The translations under genes were made by a program, and so were the position numbers. The notes below the pieces were generated by a model. That model did no database searches. It was not told the DNA's origin and was given only the letters and a program-made list of their open reading frames with translations. Below are positions 39,887 through 48,236 of a stretch of 58,541 nt of DNA, piece by piece. Positions within the stretch are counted from its first letter, which is position 1, and each line of letters starts with the position of its first letter. Source of the stretch: Rhodopirellula baltica (lineage in GTDB: Bacteria > Planctomycetota > Planctomycetia > Pirellulales > Pirellulaceae). The stretch is from the NCBI GenBank assembly GCA_002901265.1, contig PPHI01000060.1:1-58541 (forward strand). The letters run 5' to 3'.

Positions 39887-40444
39887 TTAGTCAACGTCAA
39901 CCAACTCGACGATGAAGTGAAGGTGTGAATGCGGCGGGATAGAGCCTGGCGAGCCGCGCTCACCGTAGCCTAGCTTTGACGGGATCCACAATTCGATCAT
40001 GCCGCCTTCGCCGACCAGCTGCATGCCTTCGGTCCAGCCCGCAATCACACCATCGAGCGGGAACGTCGTCGGCTTGCCGCGCTCGTAGGAGCTGTCAAAA
40101 ACTTTGCCGCTATGCAGCCACCCGCGATAGTTGACCGAAACGGTGCTGTCACGCGTGGGCTTCTTGCCACCGGCATCTCGCAACACTCGGTACCGCAGAC
40201 CTGAATCGGTCGCGATAAAGTCTGGCGGATCGCCAGCATCGACCGGACCGGCCCCTTGGCGAAATTCGGGCTGGTGGAAAAACGTCTGCGATTGCCAAGG
40301 ACCTGTTGCGGCGATCGGCGTCGTGGCATCGGCCGCAGGGAATTCTGTGGGAATCTCCGCTTTGCGTTTGGGAGTCGAATGACAGCCAAAGACGACGAGC
40401 GCAACGCCCGTCAAACACCACGAAAACCCAATCTTTTTTGTCAT
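39887..40444 (-). CDS. FKBP-type peptidyl-prolyl cis-trans isomerase lipoprotein
   Basis: 185 aa. A signal peptide with lipobox LVVFGC predicts a lipid-anchored periplasmic protein. The C-terminal ~115 residues are an FKBP domain: VSVNYRGWLHSGKVFDSSYE, PLDGVIAGWTEGMQLVGEGG and IPSKLGYGERGSPGSIPPHS. It accelerates proline isomerisation in folding proteins. It is monocistronic as far as the window shows. Confidence 0.92.
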   Translation of the reverse strand: MTKKIGFSWCLTGVALVVFGCHSTPKRKAEIPTEFPAADATTPIAATGPWQSQTFFHQPEFRQGAGPVDAGDPPDFIATDSGLRYRVLRDAGGKKPTRDSTVSVNYRGWLHSGKVFDSSYERGKPTTFPLDGVIAGWTEGMQLVGEGGMIELWIPSKLGYGERGSPGSIPPHSHLHFIVELVDVD

Positions 40445-40787
40445 ATCTTACTCCTGCCTGGCATCCCGCAACGGCCCATCAACCCGACCAAGCCGAGACC
40501 TGCCTCAATTGGTCCGGCGCGAGACTAGCGAAAGTTGCCGCCCGTCGAAAGAGAAACTCACAAATGCCGAATCGTGGAGCCGAGAACGCGACTTTCGGCG
40601 GAGCGAAAGGCGACAATGGCGACGCATTTAGGATGTGTCGTTTCGGACGAACCTGACCGGCCTGAACCTTGATGGGTTGGTTTGAAAAAAAATCGCTGCG
40701 GGTGTCTAACACTGTGGTGCTCACGCGTCTTACAGTGTTGGCGCGACGCGCCAGGCAATCCAATTTCACCCGGTTCAGGAAATCAGC
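40445..40787. other. Intergenic region with a dispersed repeat; no gene seen
   Basis: 343 nt between divergent genes. Positions 40578-40620 (AGAACGCGACTTTCGGCGGA and flanks) resemble 32721-32765 in another intergenic space, so a short dispersed element is present. A minus-strand ORF of 183 codons crosses this space into the YCII gene but has no family features. Confidence 0.6.
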
Positions 40788-41129
40788 GTGACCAAGAAAC
40801 AGTACCTGTGCATTCAGCGGAGCCAGCCAAACGGCGATTGCGGCAAGCCTTCGCCAGCACAAATGGAAGAAATGTTCGCAAAGTTCAATGCGTGGAAACA
40901 GAAGTTCGCAGACAACATCGTCGACATGGGTGGAAAACTCGGTGGTGGCCAAGTCGTCACATCGGAATCCGCGACCGGCGGCCCCTTTATCGAAGCCAAG
41001 GAAATCATCGGCGGTTACATGATCCTGCAAGCCGAATCAATCGATGAAGCCGTCACGGTGGCACAACAGAGCCCGGGTGCGATCATGCCAGGATCGAGCG
41101 TTGAGGTGCGGGAGATCGTGACGCCTTGA
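40788..41129 (+). CDS. YCII-domain (DGPF) protein
   Basis: 113 aa from a GTG start. The sequence KKQYLCIQRSQPNG, then VTSESATGGPFIEAKEIIGG and GYMILQAESIDEAVTVAQ, matches YCII/DGPF proteins. These small alpha/beta domains are encoded next to group-42 ECF sigma genes, as here. The stop overlaps the TTG start of the sigma gene. The role of DGPF proteins is not established; they are thought to be part of, or controlled by, the sigma factor circuit. Confidence 0.88.
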   Translation: MTKKQYLCIQRSQPNGDCGKPSPAQMEEMFAKFNAWKQKFADNIVDMGGKLGGGQVVTSESATGGPFIEAKEIIGGYMILQAESIDEAVTVAQQSPGAIMPGSSVEVREIVTP

Positions 41130-42499
41130 CCGCCACCGTCCTGGTTGAACACTTCTTTCGACACGAATACGGCCAGTTAGTGGCTTCGCTCACTAGCCGG
41201 ATTGGCGTCCAACATCTCGCCGACATTGAAGACGCCGTGCAATCGGCACTGATGTCGGCACTCGATTCGTGGACAATCGCCGGAGTCCCGAACGAACCGT
41301 CGGCCTGGTTGTATCGTGTCGCATTCAACAAACTGCATGGTGAACTGCGCCAATGCGTGCGTCGACGGCAAATCCTTCGGGATAACGTCGCCGAAACAAT
41401 GGTGCTGGAAGAGACGTCCGATTTCTATTCGGCAACCGAAGCACAAACGGACCTGCTGAAGATGTTGTTCGTTGCTTGCGACGATGAAATCCCCTTGCAG
41501 TCGCAGCTCGTCTTTGCCCTGAAAACACTTTGTGGATTCGATGTCCGCGAAATCTCACTGCGTCTCTTCACAACTGAGACGAACGTCTACAAGCGACTCA
41601 GCCGAGCAAGGTCCCGATTGCAAGACGCCGTGACGCAAACCGACACATTGGCGCTCGTGCAGATGCGGGTGCGACTGCCCGCGGTCCACAGTGTTCTGTA
41701 CCTACTGTTCACCGAAGGGTACTTGTCGTCGAACGTTGAAATGGCATTGCGAAGCGAGCTTTGTGATGAGGCGATGCGTTTAACGACGCTGCTCGCGGAA
41801 CACCCGGCGGGCAGTTCGCCAGAGACGTTCGCACTATTGGCCATGATGCATCTTCACCGATCCAGGATGTCGGCCCGTCAAGACGGCGCCGGAGGATTGC
41901 TGTTACTCGAAGAACAAGATCGCTCGCTCTGGGACCAAGCTGGTATTCAAGTGGGTTTGAAGTGGTTGGCGGCGTCAGCAGTTGGTGAGACCTTTACAAG
42001 GTACCACGCCGAAGCCGGGATTGCGGCCGAGCACTGCCTCGCGGCCAGCTTCGCCGAGACACGGTGGGACCAAGTCTGCCAATGCTATGAGCTGCTCGCG
42101 CAAACCACAGCCTCGCCGATCCATCAATTGAATCACGCCGTCGCGATCGCTGAATGGAAAAGCCCTGCAGAGGCACTGGCCAAGCTAAACGAAATGGATC
42201 CACCGCCATGGCTGACCGAATCATATCTCTGGGCCGCGGTCAAAGCAGACCTCCACCAACGCTGCGGCCACACGAGCGAGTCCGCCCACTACAGAGCCCA
42301 AGCACTTAGCGCTGCCCCAACTCCACACCTCAAAACGCTACTCGAACGCCGCTTGGCCCAGCCGAACGAAACCGCTTGCCAGCAGATTTCTCCGGTCACG
42401 GGACTCGGACTTGCAGTTAAGCAAATTCCAACAGCAAAACAAAACGAACAGCGATTTTGTGATTTTTCAAATCCTCGGCAGAAACGACACCTCCCTTAG
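41126..42499 (+). CDS. ECF42-type RNA polymerase sigma factor with C-terminal extension
   Basis: 457 aa from a TTG that overlaps the YCII stop (TTGA). Sigma region 2 is DIEDAVQSALMSALDSW and SAWLYRVAFNKLHGELR. Region 4 includes LKTLCGFDVREISLRLF followed by TETNVYKRLSRARSRL. A ~200-residue helical C-terminal domain is typical of this group and contains ASPIHQLNHAVAIAEW. The last ~40 residues, after LERRLAQPNE, look unlike the family and read into sequence repeated at 49.3 kb. The original 3' end may have been replaced where the cassette array begins. It would direct transcription of its own operon and a stress regulon. Confidence 0.9.
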   Translation: MTATVLVEHFFRHEYGQLVASLTSRIGVQHLADIEDAVQSALMSALDSWTIAGVPNEPSAWLYRVAFNKLHGELRQCVRRRQILRDNVAETMVLEETSDFYSATEAQTDLLKMLFVACDDEIPLQSQLVFALKTLCGFDVREISLRLFTTETNVYKRLSRARSRLQDAVTQTDTLALVQMRVRLPAVHSVLYLLFTEGYLSSNVEMALRSELCDEAMRLTTLLAEHPAGSSPETFALLAMMHLHRSRMSARQDGAGGLLLLEEQDRSLWDQAGIQVGLKWLAASAVGETFTRYHAEAGIAAEHCLAASFAETRWDQVCQCYELLAQTTASPIHQLNHAVAIAEWKSPAEALAKLNEMDPPPWLTESYLWAAVKADLHQRCGHTSESAHYRAQALSAAPTPHLKTLLERRLAQPNETACQQISPVTGLGLAVKQIPTAKQNEQRFCDFSNPRQKRHLP

Positions 42500-42540
42500 T
42501 GAACGCAATGTATTATTCTCAGTTCAAATGTGGAACATCC
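42428..42540 (+). repeat. Cassette-upstream element, copy 1 (left edge of the array)
   Basis: This stretch resembles 49296-49403: both have a CAAAACGAAC-type start, a GCAGAAACGACAC-like middle and a TATTATTCTC or CATTATTCTC block followed by GTTCAA. Both copies lie upstream of a + strand gene (42625 and 49450). It overlaps the 3' end of the sigma gene. A promoter carried on a cassette is possible. Confidence 0.55.
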
Positions 42541-42624
42541 CTATAACGCTCTCTGCTCCACTGAAAATAAACAACAGTTCGCAATTAAATACACAACATT
42601 TCATACGCGAAGGCACTCCACCTA

Positions 42625-43170
42625 ATGACACGAAAGGGACCATTCGGCCTTTGGATGGGCATGACGATTGATGACCTGAAGGTAGCACAAGCAGACCCTG
42701 AAGAAATCTCACCGGGGAAATTCCGAATCGAGAACGTTCCAAAGCCTCATTCCCTATTCGACTCTTACGCTCTTCAGGTCGCGCCCATTGGCGGACTGTC
42801 GTGGATTAAAGCGATTGGCAAGGCAGTTTCTACAAGTGCCTTCGGCAGCGAGCTTCAAGTTGCGTTCGACAATCTTGAATCGAGACTGGCGCAGATCTAC
42901 GGCGTGTTCGACCGAACAGATATTTTGCTGACCGGCAGTATTTGGGATGAGCCACGCGATTGGATGCAAGCGATTCTCGCTCAAGAACGCATCCTGATGA
43001 CACAGTGGTCTGCGGAACGCGGGTCCAAGATGTCTGATTCACTTTCCTCGGTTGCACTTATCTGCTCGGCGGTCGACACCGAGAGCGGCTACATCGCAAT
43101 CGAATATACATTCGAGAACGAAGCTGAGGCGGAGACTGAAATCAATAGCCTCGAAGATGAAGCCCTTTAG
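42625..43170 (+). CDS. Hypothetical cassette protein, 181 aa
   Basis: The start ATG follows TCCACCTA. The N-terminus GLWMGMTIDDLKVAQ resembles small globular proteins that open with the phrase 'GMTxxDL', but I cannot name the family. It has no signal peptide or helix. It is the first gene of the array and is followed by an attC-like palindrome. The acidic tail (ENEAEAETEINSLEDEAL) is notable. Confidence 0.7.
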   Translation: MTRKGPFGLWMGMTIDDLKVAQADPEEISPGKFRIENVPKPHSLFDSYALQVAPIGGLSWIKAIGKAVSTSAFGSELQVAFDNLESRLAQIYGVFDRTDILLTGSIWDEPRDWMQAILAQERILMTQWSAERGSKMSDSLSSVALICSAVDTESGYIAIEYTFENEAEAETEINSLEDEAL

Positions 43171-43202
43171 GGTTGGTGGTGATCGCAAAACTTAAAAACA
43201 CG

Positions 43203-43300
43203 GACAATTGCGTGAACGGGGGCGACGGATCACACGGGATTTGACGCCAACGTCAACCGACGCCGCCTTCTGATCCAAGCCGCCCCTCGACTGATTGCCA
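43203..43300 (+). other. attC-like site 1
   Basis: A divergent imperfect palindrome between the 181-aa gene and the next start. GTGAACGGGGGCGACGG at the left and CCGCCCCTCGACTG at the right are partial complements. The ends are degenerate (CAATTGCG on the left and GATTGCC just before the ATG). Confidence 0.45.
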
Positions 43301-44023
43301 ATGATCACACTCGGCTACATGGCGAAACGCATCGTAGAGCGTCCCGTCTGGCTGGGCGTGGCATCGGTGCGTGGCGTCTACGCTGTTTCAGACTGCATCT
43401 CACCGGACTTCACTGACTAAATCATTTTTTGGACGTGCTACGGCTTCTGGTACTTCGACCGACCTTCCCACATTAACCGGCTCCGTACGCACCAGGGCAT
43501 CTCGTTGGCTGGCCTTTCCTTCGTCTACAACGAAGCCCATCGGCAGCAATTCGATAGCGACAATCGCACGCGATGGGACTTCGGGCCTGCCCCGAACATC
43601 AAGTCCGATATTCTGCCGGCAACCGCACCGACCCTGCTCGGGTACGATGTCGTTTGCTGCTCGATGCAGAATGTTCCGTAATGCTCACCTCTATCCTACA
43701 GTCATGTTGCGACGGACGCCCAAGCAGATCCTTACTGCTTAATTGACTCGCTTGACTACGCGATCAACTGTCTCGAAACTAGCAAATTCGACAACGCCGA
43801 GCACGGCCCGATGCGGATTACTATCGTCCACTCGCTTCGCACGCGAGCGGACGGGGAGCAATGACATGCAAGAGAGCGTGACATGCTGCGTCTTGTAACT
43901 GTCGTTGAGCGTGGTTTGGAATTACTCGCAAAATCGCGTGAAAGCGATGATCGATTCGACAGCGATCTGTCTTGGTCGTACCATACGTTTGTGCGAGCTT
44001 ATTTCGTCGAAGCCGCCACATAG
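43301..44023 (+). pseudogene. Cassette gene interrupted by three in-frame stops, no frameshift
   Basis: From the ATG at 43301 one frame runs 241 codons to TAG at 44021. It is broken only by TAA at 43418, TAA at 43679 and TGA at 43862. The flanking text is protein-like throughout: MITLGYMAKRIVERPVWLGV, FWYFDRPSHINRL, SLAGLSFVYNEAHRQQFD, CLIDSLDYAINCLETSKFDN and DLSWSYHTFVRAYFVEA. Loss of a functional gene by point mutations is the simple reading. I do not recognise the family. It is bounded by attC-like sites, so it is one cassette. Confidence 0.75.
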
Positions 44024-44027
44024 CCTA

Positions 44028-44116
44028 GACGAACAAGGCTGTGAACCGGGGCAATGTTCACGCGGCAACTAAAATCAATGTCCTCCGTTCGTGCTCGGCT
44101 ACGGCGGACGATCTGC
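44028..44116 (+). other. attC-like site 2
   Basis: It starts with GACGAAC just after the preceding stop and is closely related to site 52767-52857. Both share GTGAACCGG and CACGCGGCAACTAAA. The right end is GATCTGC instead of a GTT core, so it may be inactive. Confidence 0.6.
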
Positions 44117-44130
44117 CATCGAATTGCGAC

Positions 44131-44274
44131 ATGAAGCCCTTCGCCAACTTGACACCGAAAGACTTTCGCAAACACGCTGTCTGGGAATTCTGCAACGACC
44201 TTGAAACGCAATTCGACGACGAAACTACGTTCGACCCATTTTCGATCTGCCAGTCTATCGCCCGTCCCGTGTGA
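44131..44274 (+). pseudogene. Truncated or frameshifted cassette gene remnant (47 aa)
   Basis: The sequence MKPFANLTPKDFRKHAVWEF reads like the start of a longer protein, but a stop comes at 44272. The +2 frame continues with protein-like text (DLPVYRPSRVISIVLQTHV) until about 44350. A frameshift after DPF, followed by loss of the 3' part, would explain this. The function is unknown. Confidence 0.45.
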
Positions 44275-44352
44275 TTTCTATCGTACTCCAGACGCACGTT
44301 CGCAAACGTCGACAGCCTTTTCCACCATCCCCGTTATCTGTGAAGACTAAAC

Positions 44353-44784
44353 TTGATCGTCACACTTAAAATCAAACTTGGTACCTATTGGAGCTGCGAC
44401 ATCGAACTTGAAGACAGCTCCACGCTCGAAGATGTCCATTTTGCGATTCAACGTGCAGTAGACTTCGACAATGACCATCTCTACGAGTTTTTCGTCTCAC
44501 GTACCGAACGGTCGCGCGATCGCACAGTTTACGATGACGAAAATGGCAAACTCTTCGATACCGTGATTCGGGACATATTTCCCCTCGATCGGGATAGACG
44601 GCTTTTCTATCTGTTTGATTATGGGGACTCCTGGATATTCTGCGTGAGCAGGACGAGAAAATCACCGCATGAAGCAATCGACGGAATCAAGTACCCGCGA
44701 GTCGTCAAAGAAACCGGAGAGAGACCGATTCAATACGACTTCGAAGATGAAGATGAATACGACGACGAACAAGAAGAAGACTGA
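44353..44784 (+). CDS. pRiA4b ORF-3-like protein
   Basis: 143 aa from a TTG. Family text includes LKIKLGTYWSCDIELEDSST, LYEFFVSR, LFYLFDYGDSWIFCVSRT and the closing YPRVVKETGERPIQY, followed by a very acidic tail. Plasmid pRiA4b ORF-3-type domains are common on mobile DNA. The biochemical role is unknown. It lies between a decayed cassette and two attC-like sites. Confidence 0.8.
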   Translation: MIVTLKIKLGTYWSCDIELEDSSTLEDVHFAIQRAVDFDNDHLYEFFVSRTERSRDRTVYDDENGKLFDTVIRDIFPLDRDRRLFYLFDYGDSWIFCVSRTRKSPHEAIDGIKYPRVVKETGERPIQYDFEDEDEYDDEQEED

Positions 44785-44799
44785 ACTGCAAACTCCAGA

Positions 44800-44887
44800 G
44801 ACCAACTCGATGTACACCGAGACGCGGAGCCAGCGTTGCTGGAGTAACAAATCGCCCGTGGCGATCGGGGGATCGCGGGCGTTACTT
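44800..44887 (+). other. attC-like site 3
   Basis: 88 nt from GACCAAC to GTTACTT, with the left arm beginning CTCGATGTACACCGAG and a right arm with GGGATCGCGGGCGTTAC. A second attC-like site follows after 70 nt, so the cassette between them (44888-44955) has no gene. Confidence 0.6.
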
Positions 44888-44955
44888 GCCTGACGAATCG
44901 TGCCGGGAACACTCGACTCAAAGAGTACGTCCTTGATGCAGAAAGCGAGCGGAGC

Positions 44956-45044
44956 GACGAACCATGCGGTGCAGTAAGCCGCCGAGTTATGTTGAAAGAA
45001 GTGGTCAACCGTTTGCGGCGGCCGCGTGATCGAAATCATCACCC
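44956..45044 (+). other. attC-like site 4
   Basis: 89 nt from GACGAAC to ATCACCC. The left arm contains GTAAGCCGCCGAG and the right arm GCGGCGGCCGCGTGATC. The inner arms GCCGCC/GGCGGC pair. The right core lacks GTT. Confidence 0.6.
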
Positions 45045-45056
45045 GACTGAGATGCG

Positions 45057-45335
45057 ATGGACGACGAACCGGACGAGTTGACCGCTGAGCCTGACTATCT
45101 CGCTTGGGCGAATACGATACAGCAACTTGAAGATGCTCGAGTACACCCGGGCGAACTGATTGAGCAAATGCAGGCTGACGAGCGCATTTGTGTCATCGAC
45201 TTCGGAATACAGCTTGGCCACATCTACGGGCACCTCAATCGGACGTGGAACGGAAAGCATATTCCCAATGGAAATCCAGACGAATGGCACACTGACGAGA
45301 CCAGCAAGTTCCCAGGCGACCTAACGATCACTTGA
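45057..45335 (+). CDS. Hypothetical cassette protein, 92 aa
   Basis: It starts 12 nt after the attC-like site. The composition is acidic and helical (MDDEPDELTAEPDYLAWANT, QQLEDARVHPGELIEQMQAD), with no signal peptide or known motif. An ATG 5 nt upstream is in another frame. Confidence 0.6.
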   Translation: MDDEPDELTAEPDYLAWANTIQQLEDARVHPGELIEQMQADERICVIDFGIQLGHIYGHLNRTWNGKHIPNGNPDEWHTDETSKFPGDLTIT

Positions 45336-45428
45336 GACTTGGTGGTTGGTCGGCCGGTCCGAAAAACGGCGGTTTCCCCGACAGATCGAGTTAGCTGTCT
45401 GCATGTCCGTCTTGGAAACCGCGACGGC

Positions 45429-45517
45429 GGGGAACCATCGCGTGCACCGTTGCACGCGAGCTAGTTGGTTTGAAATGGAAAGCCTTTCGCGCGTCCCCGT
45501 GACTCGTGACGTTCGCG
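45429..45517 (+). other. attC-like site 5
   Basis: 89 nt from GGGGAAC to GTTCGCG. Left arm CGCGTGCACCGTTGCACGCG, right arm CGCGCGTCCCCGTGACTCG. It marks the upstream border of the first copy of the repeated cassette. Confidence 0.7.
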
Positions 45518-45907
45518 TGGATGATTGTGGCTGCAATGACCGACGCCTCATGGCCATGCCCATCGCATCTTCGTGTCCTTCGCGAACTTCGTGGTTTAAA
45601 TGCTTCGTCGACGGCTTGATCGGTGCGAGGGAATGTCGCCCATCGGATTTCACGGAGCTCCTGTTTCCTGGTAATCGCAATTGATGTCGCGGTTTGATTG
45701 GTGCGCGGTCGACTCGGCCGATGAAGACAAGCCGACGCCTGGCAACCGATTGCGATTACGAGCACCGCGTTGCTGAGCACGAGCGCGATTCAAGGCACCC
45801 CGTCGCCTCACATTCCGACTGCTAGTTCGCAACTCGTTACCCTTCGCAATGCCGATCGGGTAAACTTGTCGTCAGCGGCGAACTGCAAACTGTCGTCCAC
45901 GGTAGAC
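45518..45907. repeat. Repeated cassette, copy 1 (no convincing gene)
   Basis: About 390 nt, related over most of its length to 46583-46909 and 54200-54637. Shared blocks include GACCGACGCCT, a GATTGGTGC block, CCGATGAAGACAA, CGCCTGGCAACCGATT, CACGATTC-like text and GTAAACTTGTCGTCAGCGGC. The minus-strand ORFs in it are low-complexity and not conserved in frame between copies. It lies between two attC-like sites. Confidence 0.8.
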
Positions 45908-45997
45908 CGCGAACAACTCGATGCACGTAAGACGCCGAGTTGTGTTCAATGAAGTGGTCAGTCGTTCGCGGCGGCCATGTGATCAAAATCGTTACCC
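45908..45997 (+). other. attC-like site 6, with one-base bulge
   Basis: 90 nt from CGCGAAC to GTTACCC. The left arm has GATGCACG and the right arm ATGTGATC; pairing leaves one extra G in the left arm. The inner arms CGCCG/CGGCG also pair. Confidence 0.75.
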
Positions 45998-45999
45998 AG

Positions 46000-46470
46000 A
46001 TGATGAAAGTTTACTGGCCCTTCGCGTCGTTTGTTCCAGTCGCCTTGCTGTTAGTTCTCGGTTGCGATTGGCACAATGAGCTGCGTGAAGCGTCAACGGA
46101 TGACCATCGAATGGCGATTGGACATCGTCTCTTTGTCGATGCGACTATCGGTGACTTAGTTGACAGGGTAGAGATGGGCGAGGCAACTGCCGCAATCATC
46201 TACGCGAACTGGGCTTGCTGTGCCGACCCATTGGGAGGTCTCGGTCATAACACGATCGCAGATGCGTTGGCAGCTCAGCAAATAGTCACATTGTCCGTCG
46301 ATCTCACGAACGTGGATTCTGACGCCATGCCCCCACTATCGAAGATGGGCGTGGTTGAGATTCCTGCATTGCTGCTGTTTGATTCTAGGACTGGAGCTTC
46401 GCCTGTGATACTCACTAGCGATGATTCGGATCATGAGATCCTCGCCGCAATCGCACGGATGGATGCGTGA
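46000..46470 (+). CDS. Thioredoxin-fold lipoprotein
   Basis: The ATG at 46000 (or 46003) gives 156 aa with lipobox LLLVLGC. The upstream part of the same frame is attC sequence and is rejected as coding. The mature part has AAIIYANWACCADPLGGLGH, in which WACCADP sits where the thioredoxin active site is expected. It also has an EIPALLLFDSRTG cis-proline segment. A periplasmic thiol or redox role is inferred. The two adjacent cysteines differ from the usual CxxC. Confidence 0.75.
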   Translation: MMKVYWPFASFVPVALLLVLGCDWHNELREASTDDHRMAIGHRLFVDATIGDLVDRVEMGEATAAIIYANWACCADPLGGLGHNTIADALAAQQIVTLSVDLTNVDSDAMPPLSKMGVVEIPALLLFDSRTGASPVILTSDDSDHEILAAIARMDA

Positions 46471-46493
46471 TGGTATCTTGCGAATTCGAAATT

Positions 46494-46582
46494 GGGTAAC
46501 CAAGTGGTGCACCGGAGCGACCGCGCCGTGTTTCCTGAGTTCACGTTTTCTGGCGGTCGCCCGGTAACCACCAAAGTTCGCG
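46494..46582 (+). other. attC-like site 7
   Basis: 89 nt from GGGTAAC to GTTCGCG. The arms are long: GTGGTGCACCGGAGCGACCGC against GCGGTCGCCCGGTAACCAC, with unpaired bases only in the left copy or mismatched near the middle. Confidence 0.78.
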
Positions 46583-46909
46583 CGGATAGTTGTGACCGCA
46601 ATGACCGACGCCTGCCTTCAATGCTGCTGAATGGTGCGTTCGAAAATCGCCCAGCGAAAGTCACGGAACCTCTTTTTCCTATTGATCGCAATTGATGTCA
46701 CCGTTTGATTGGTGCTCGGCCGATGAAGACAATCCGACGCCTGGCAACCGATTACGACTACGAGCACCGCGTTGCTGAGGACGAGCACGATTCAAGACAA
46801 TCCGACGCCTCACGTTCCGACTGCCTATTCGCTACTTGTTACCCTTTGCAATGCCGATCGAGTAAAATTGTCGTCAGCGGCGAACTGCAAACTGTCGTCG
46901 TGGGGACAC
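46583..46909. repeat. Repeated cassette, copy 2 (no convincing gene)
   Basis: About 330 nt, related to copies 1 and 3. The block GTCGTCAGCGGCGAACTGCA is identical to copy 1. Compared with copy 1 it lacks the segment around the CTTCGTGGTTTAAATG block. It lies between attC-like sites 7 and 8. Confidence 0.8.
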
Positions 46910-47004
46910 CGCGAACCATTGGCTGCACGCGAAGGCACGGAGTCCGCGTTAATCGATTCACTACAAACTCGCTCGCCGTGCCTCGGTGAACGAAGCCGTT
47001 CTCC
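46910..47004 (+). other. attC-like site 8
   Basis: 95 nt from CGCGAAC to GTTCTCC. The left arm GGCACGGAG and right arm CCGTGCCTCGG pair. It is followed 20 nt later by the SUKH-like gene. Confidence 0.65.
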
Positions 47005-47024
47005 CATTGGAGTGTTACCGCTGA

Positions 47025-47567
47025 ATGAATGAATCGGACGTCAAACGAATCGAGGATCGGTTCGATTTTTCATTGCCGTCTGACTATCGCCACTTGCTTC
47101 TACATTTCCCCGTTCGCTTCAGCTCTGGAACAACAGATCAACCGCTGTGGGACAATGCTGATGCACTCATAGCGCGCAATCAGGAACTCCGCACCGAACG
47201 AAAAAGCTTGGGTGTCACCTACCAGCCGCTTCCCGAAAACTTCTTCTTGATCGGCGAGGATGGCGCTGGCTGGCAGTTTTTGATCGACATTTGCGATGAA
47301 CGATGCGTGGTCCACATCATGGAGTTTGAGCGTGTCGACGAAATCGGACCATCGCTTGGTGACGGCGGCCAACCTGAACGCATAGCTGATTGGCTGCACA
47401 AATACCTGCTTGATCTGAAGAATGACGGGATTGATATCACGTCATCAACCGCTCCTGAATACAAAATGGGTTGGGGGTGTATAATTGAGGGACTGGGGTT
47501 ATGCCTTCTCTTGGCTCTCGTGATCTCGCTAATGGTAGCCGGTATCGAGTCACTCACAGGGCGATAA
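47025..47567 (+). CDS. SMI1/KNR4 (SUKH)-like protein with C-terminal membrane helix
   Basis: 180 aa. The N-terminal half has the SUKH pattern: VKRIEDRFDFSLPSDYRHLL, PLPENFFLIGEDGAGWQFLI and a WLHKYLLDL ending. A single hydrophobic helix (GLGLCLLLALVISLMVAGI) lies at the C-terminus. SUKH proteins are often immunity proteins of toxin systems; no toxin gene is next to this one. A membrane-tethered immunity protein carried as a solo cassette is a reasonable inference. Confidence 0.75.
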   Translation: MNESDVKRIEDRFDFSLPSDYRHLLLHFPVRFSSGTTDQPLWDNADALIARNQELRTERKSLGVTYQPLPENFFLIGEDGAGWQFLIDICDERCVVHIMEFERVDEIGPSLGDGGQPERIADWLHKYLLDLKNDGIDITSSTAPEYKMGWGCIIEGLGLCLLLALVISLMVAGIESLTGR

Positions 47568-47570
47568 GAG

Positions 47571-47661
47571 GGAGAACAATCGGATGCACGACAAGTCGCC
47601 GAGTCTTGTTTTTTGAACTGGAGGATCGCTCGCGGCGACCGCGTGATCCATAGCGTTCGTC
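47571..47661 (+). other. attC-like site 9 (best example, with one-base bulge)
   Basis: 91 nt from GGAGAAC to GTTCGTC. The left arm GGATGCACGACAAGTCGCCG pairs with CGGCGACCGCGTGATCC. GGAT-G-CACG against CGTGATCC leaves a single unpaired G, and GTCGCCG pairs with CGGCGAC. This extrahelical base in one arm is the known hallmark that fixes the strand used by integron integrases. Confidence 0.82.
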
Positions 47662-47714
47662 GCCAAAGACCAAGCTCGCACGATTCGCTACTTACTTAAC
47701 GAAACAATGCTTCA

Positions 47715-48140
47715 ATGAAACGAGACGAAGTCCTACAGCTAATCGACGCCCTGCTAGCTCGACCAGATGCGATTGGTGATGCTAGGGCCGCTTTTGCACG
47801 CCGTTTCCCCGATGCTCCAAAAGAGATGATCGACACCGCCACATTTCATGTGTGCGTAGATGGGATTGACGCGGCGTTGGCTTGGCTGGCGTCAATCGAA
47901 AAGTTCCTGCAGAAACCGGACGACGGGCTTGCTTACGGTGCCACATGGCATCTGTTGCATCATCTCTACAATTGGCAACAATTTGAATCGCTGTTGCCAC
48001 TTGGTAAGACCGGAATAGCTGATCATTTGGGAGACATCAGGACGTTCCTTGACGAACCAAACCCAGATGCGGCGAGACAAACAATAGATCATCTTTTAAA
48101 ATGCCTGTCGGGTGATCTTGAATCGCGTAGCATGGAGTAA
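47715..48140 (+). CDS. Hypothetical cassette protein, 141 aa
   Basis: An all-helical soluble protein (RDEVLQLIDALLARPDAIGD, AYGATWHLLHHLYNWQQF, ARQTIDHLLKCLSGD). No family was recognised. It starts 54 nt after the attC-like site, and its stop is 5 nt before the next one. Confidence 0.65.
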   Translation: MKRDEVLQLIDALLARPDAIGDARAAFARRFPDAPKEMIDTATFHVCVDGIDAALAWLASIEKFLQKPDDGLAYGATWHLLHHLYNWQQFESLLPLGKTGIADHLGDIRTFLDEPNPDAARQTIDHLLKCLSGDLESRSME

Positions 48141-48145
48141 TTGCC

Positions 48146-48228
48146 GACGAACCATGTGGTGCACCGCAGTCGGCGAGTCGAGTTTGTTTCTGATATCAAG
48201 TCTATCGCGGTGACCACCGACGTTCCCC
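48146..48228 (+). other. attC-like site 10, with one-base bulge
   Basis: 83 nt from GACGAAC to GTTCCCC. Left arm GTGGTGCACCGC against GCGGTGACCAC leaves one extra G. Confidence 0.75.
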
Positions 48229-48236
48229 GGACTGAT

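Noticed and set aside
40479-41030. Minus-strand ORF of 183 codons
   Set aside because: Antisense to the YCII gene and crossing a dispersed repeat; no family signal.
41126-42624. Integron integrase gene or attI at the left end of the array
   Set aside because: The only gene there is an ECF sigma factor; no tyrosine-recombinase catalytic motifs occur on either strand.
43862-43864. Selenocysteine insertion at the TGA of the 43301 cassette gene
   Set aside because: The same frame also has two TAA codons, and no SECIS-like hairpin was evident, so ordinary decay is simpler.
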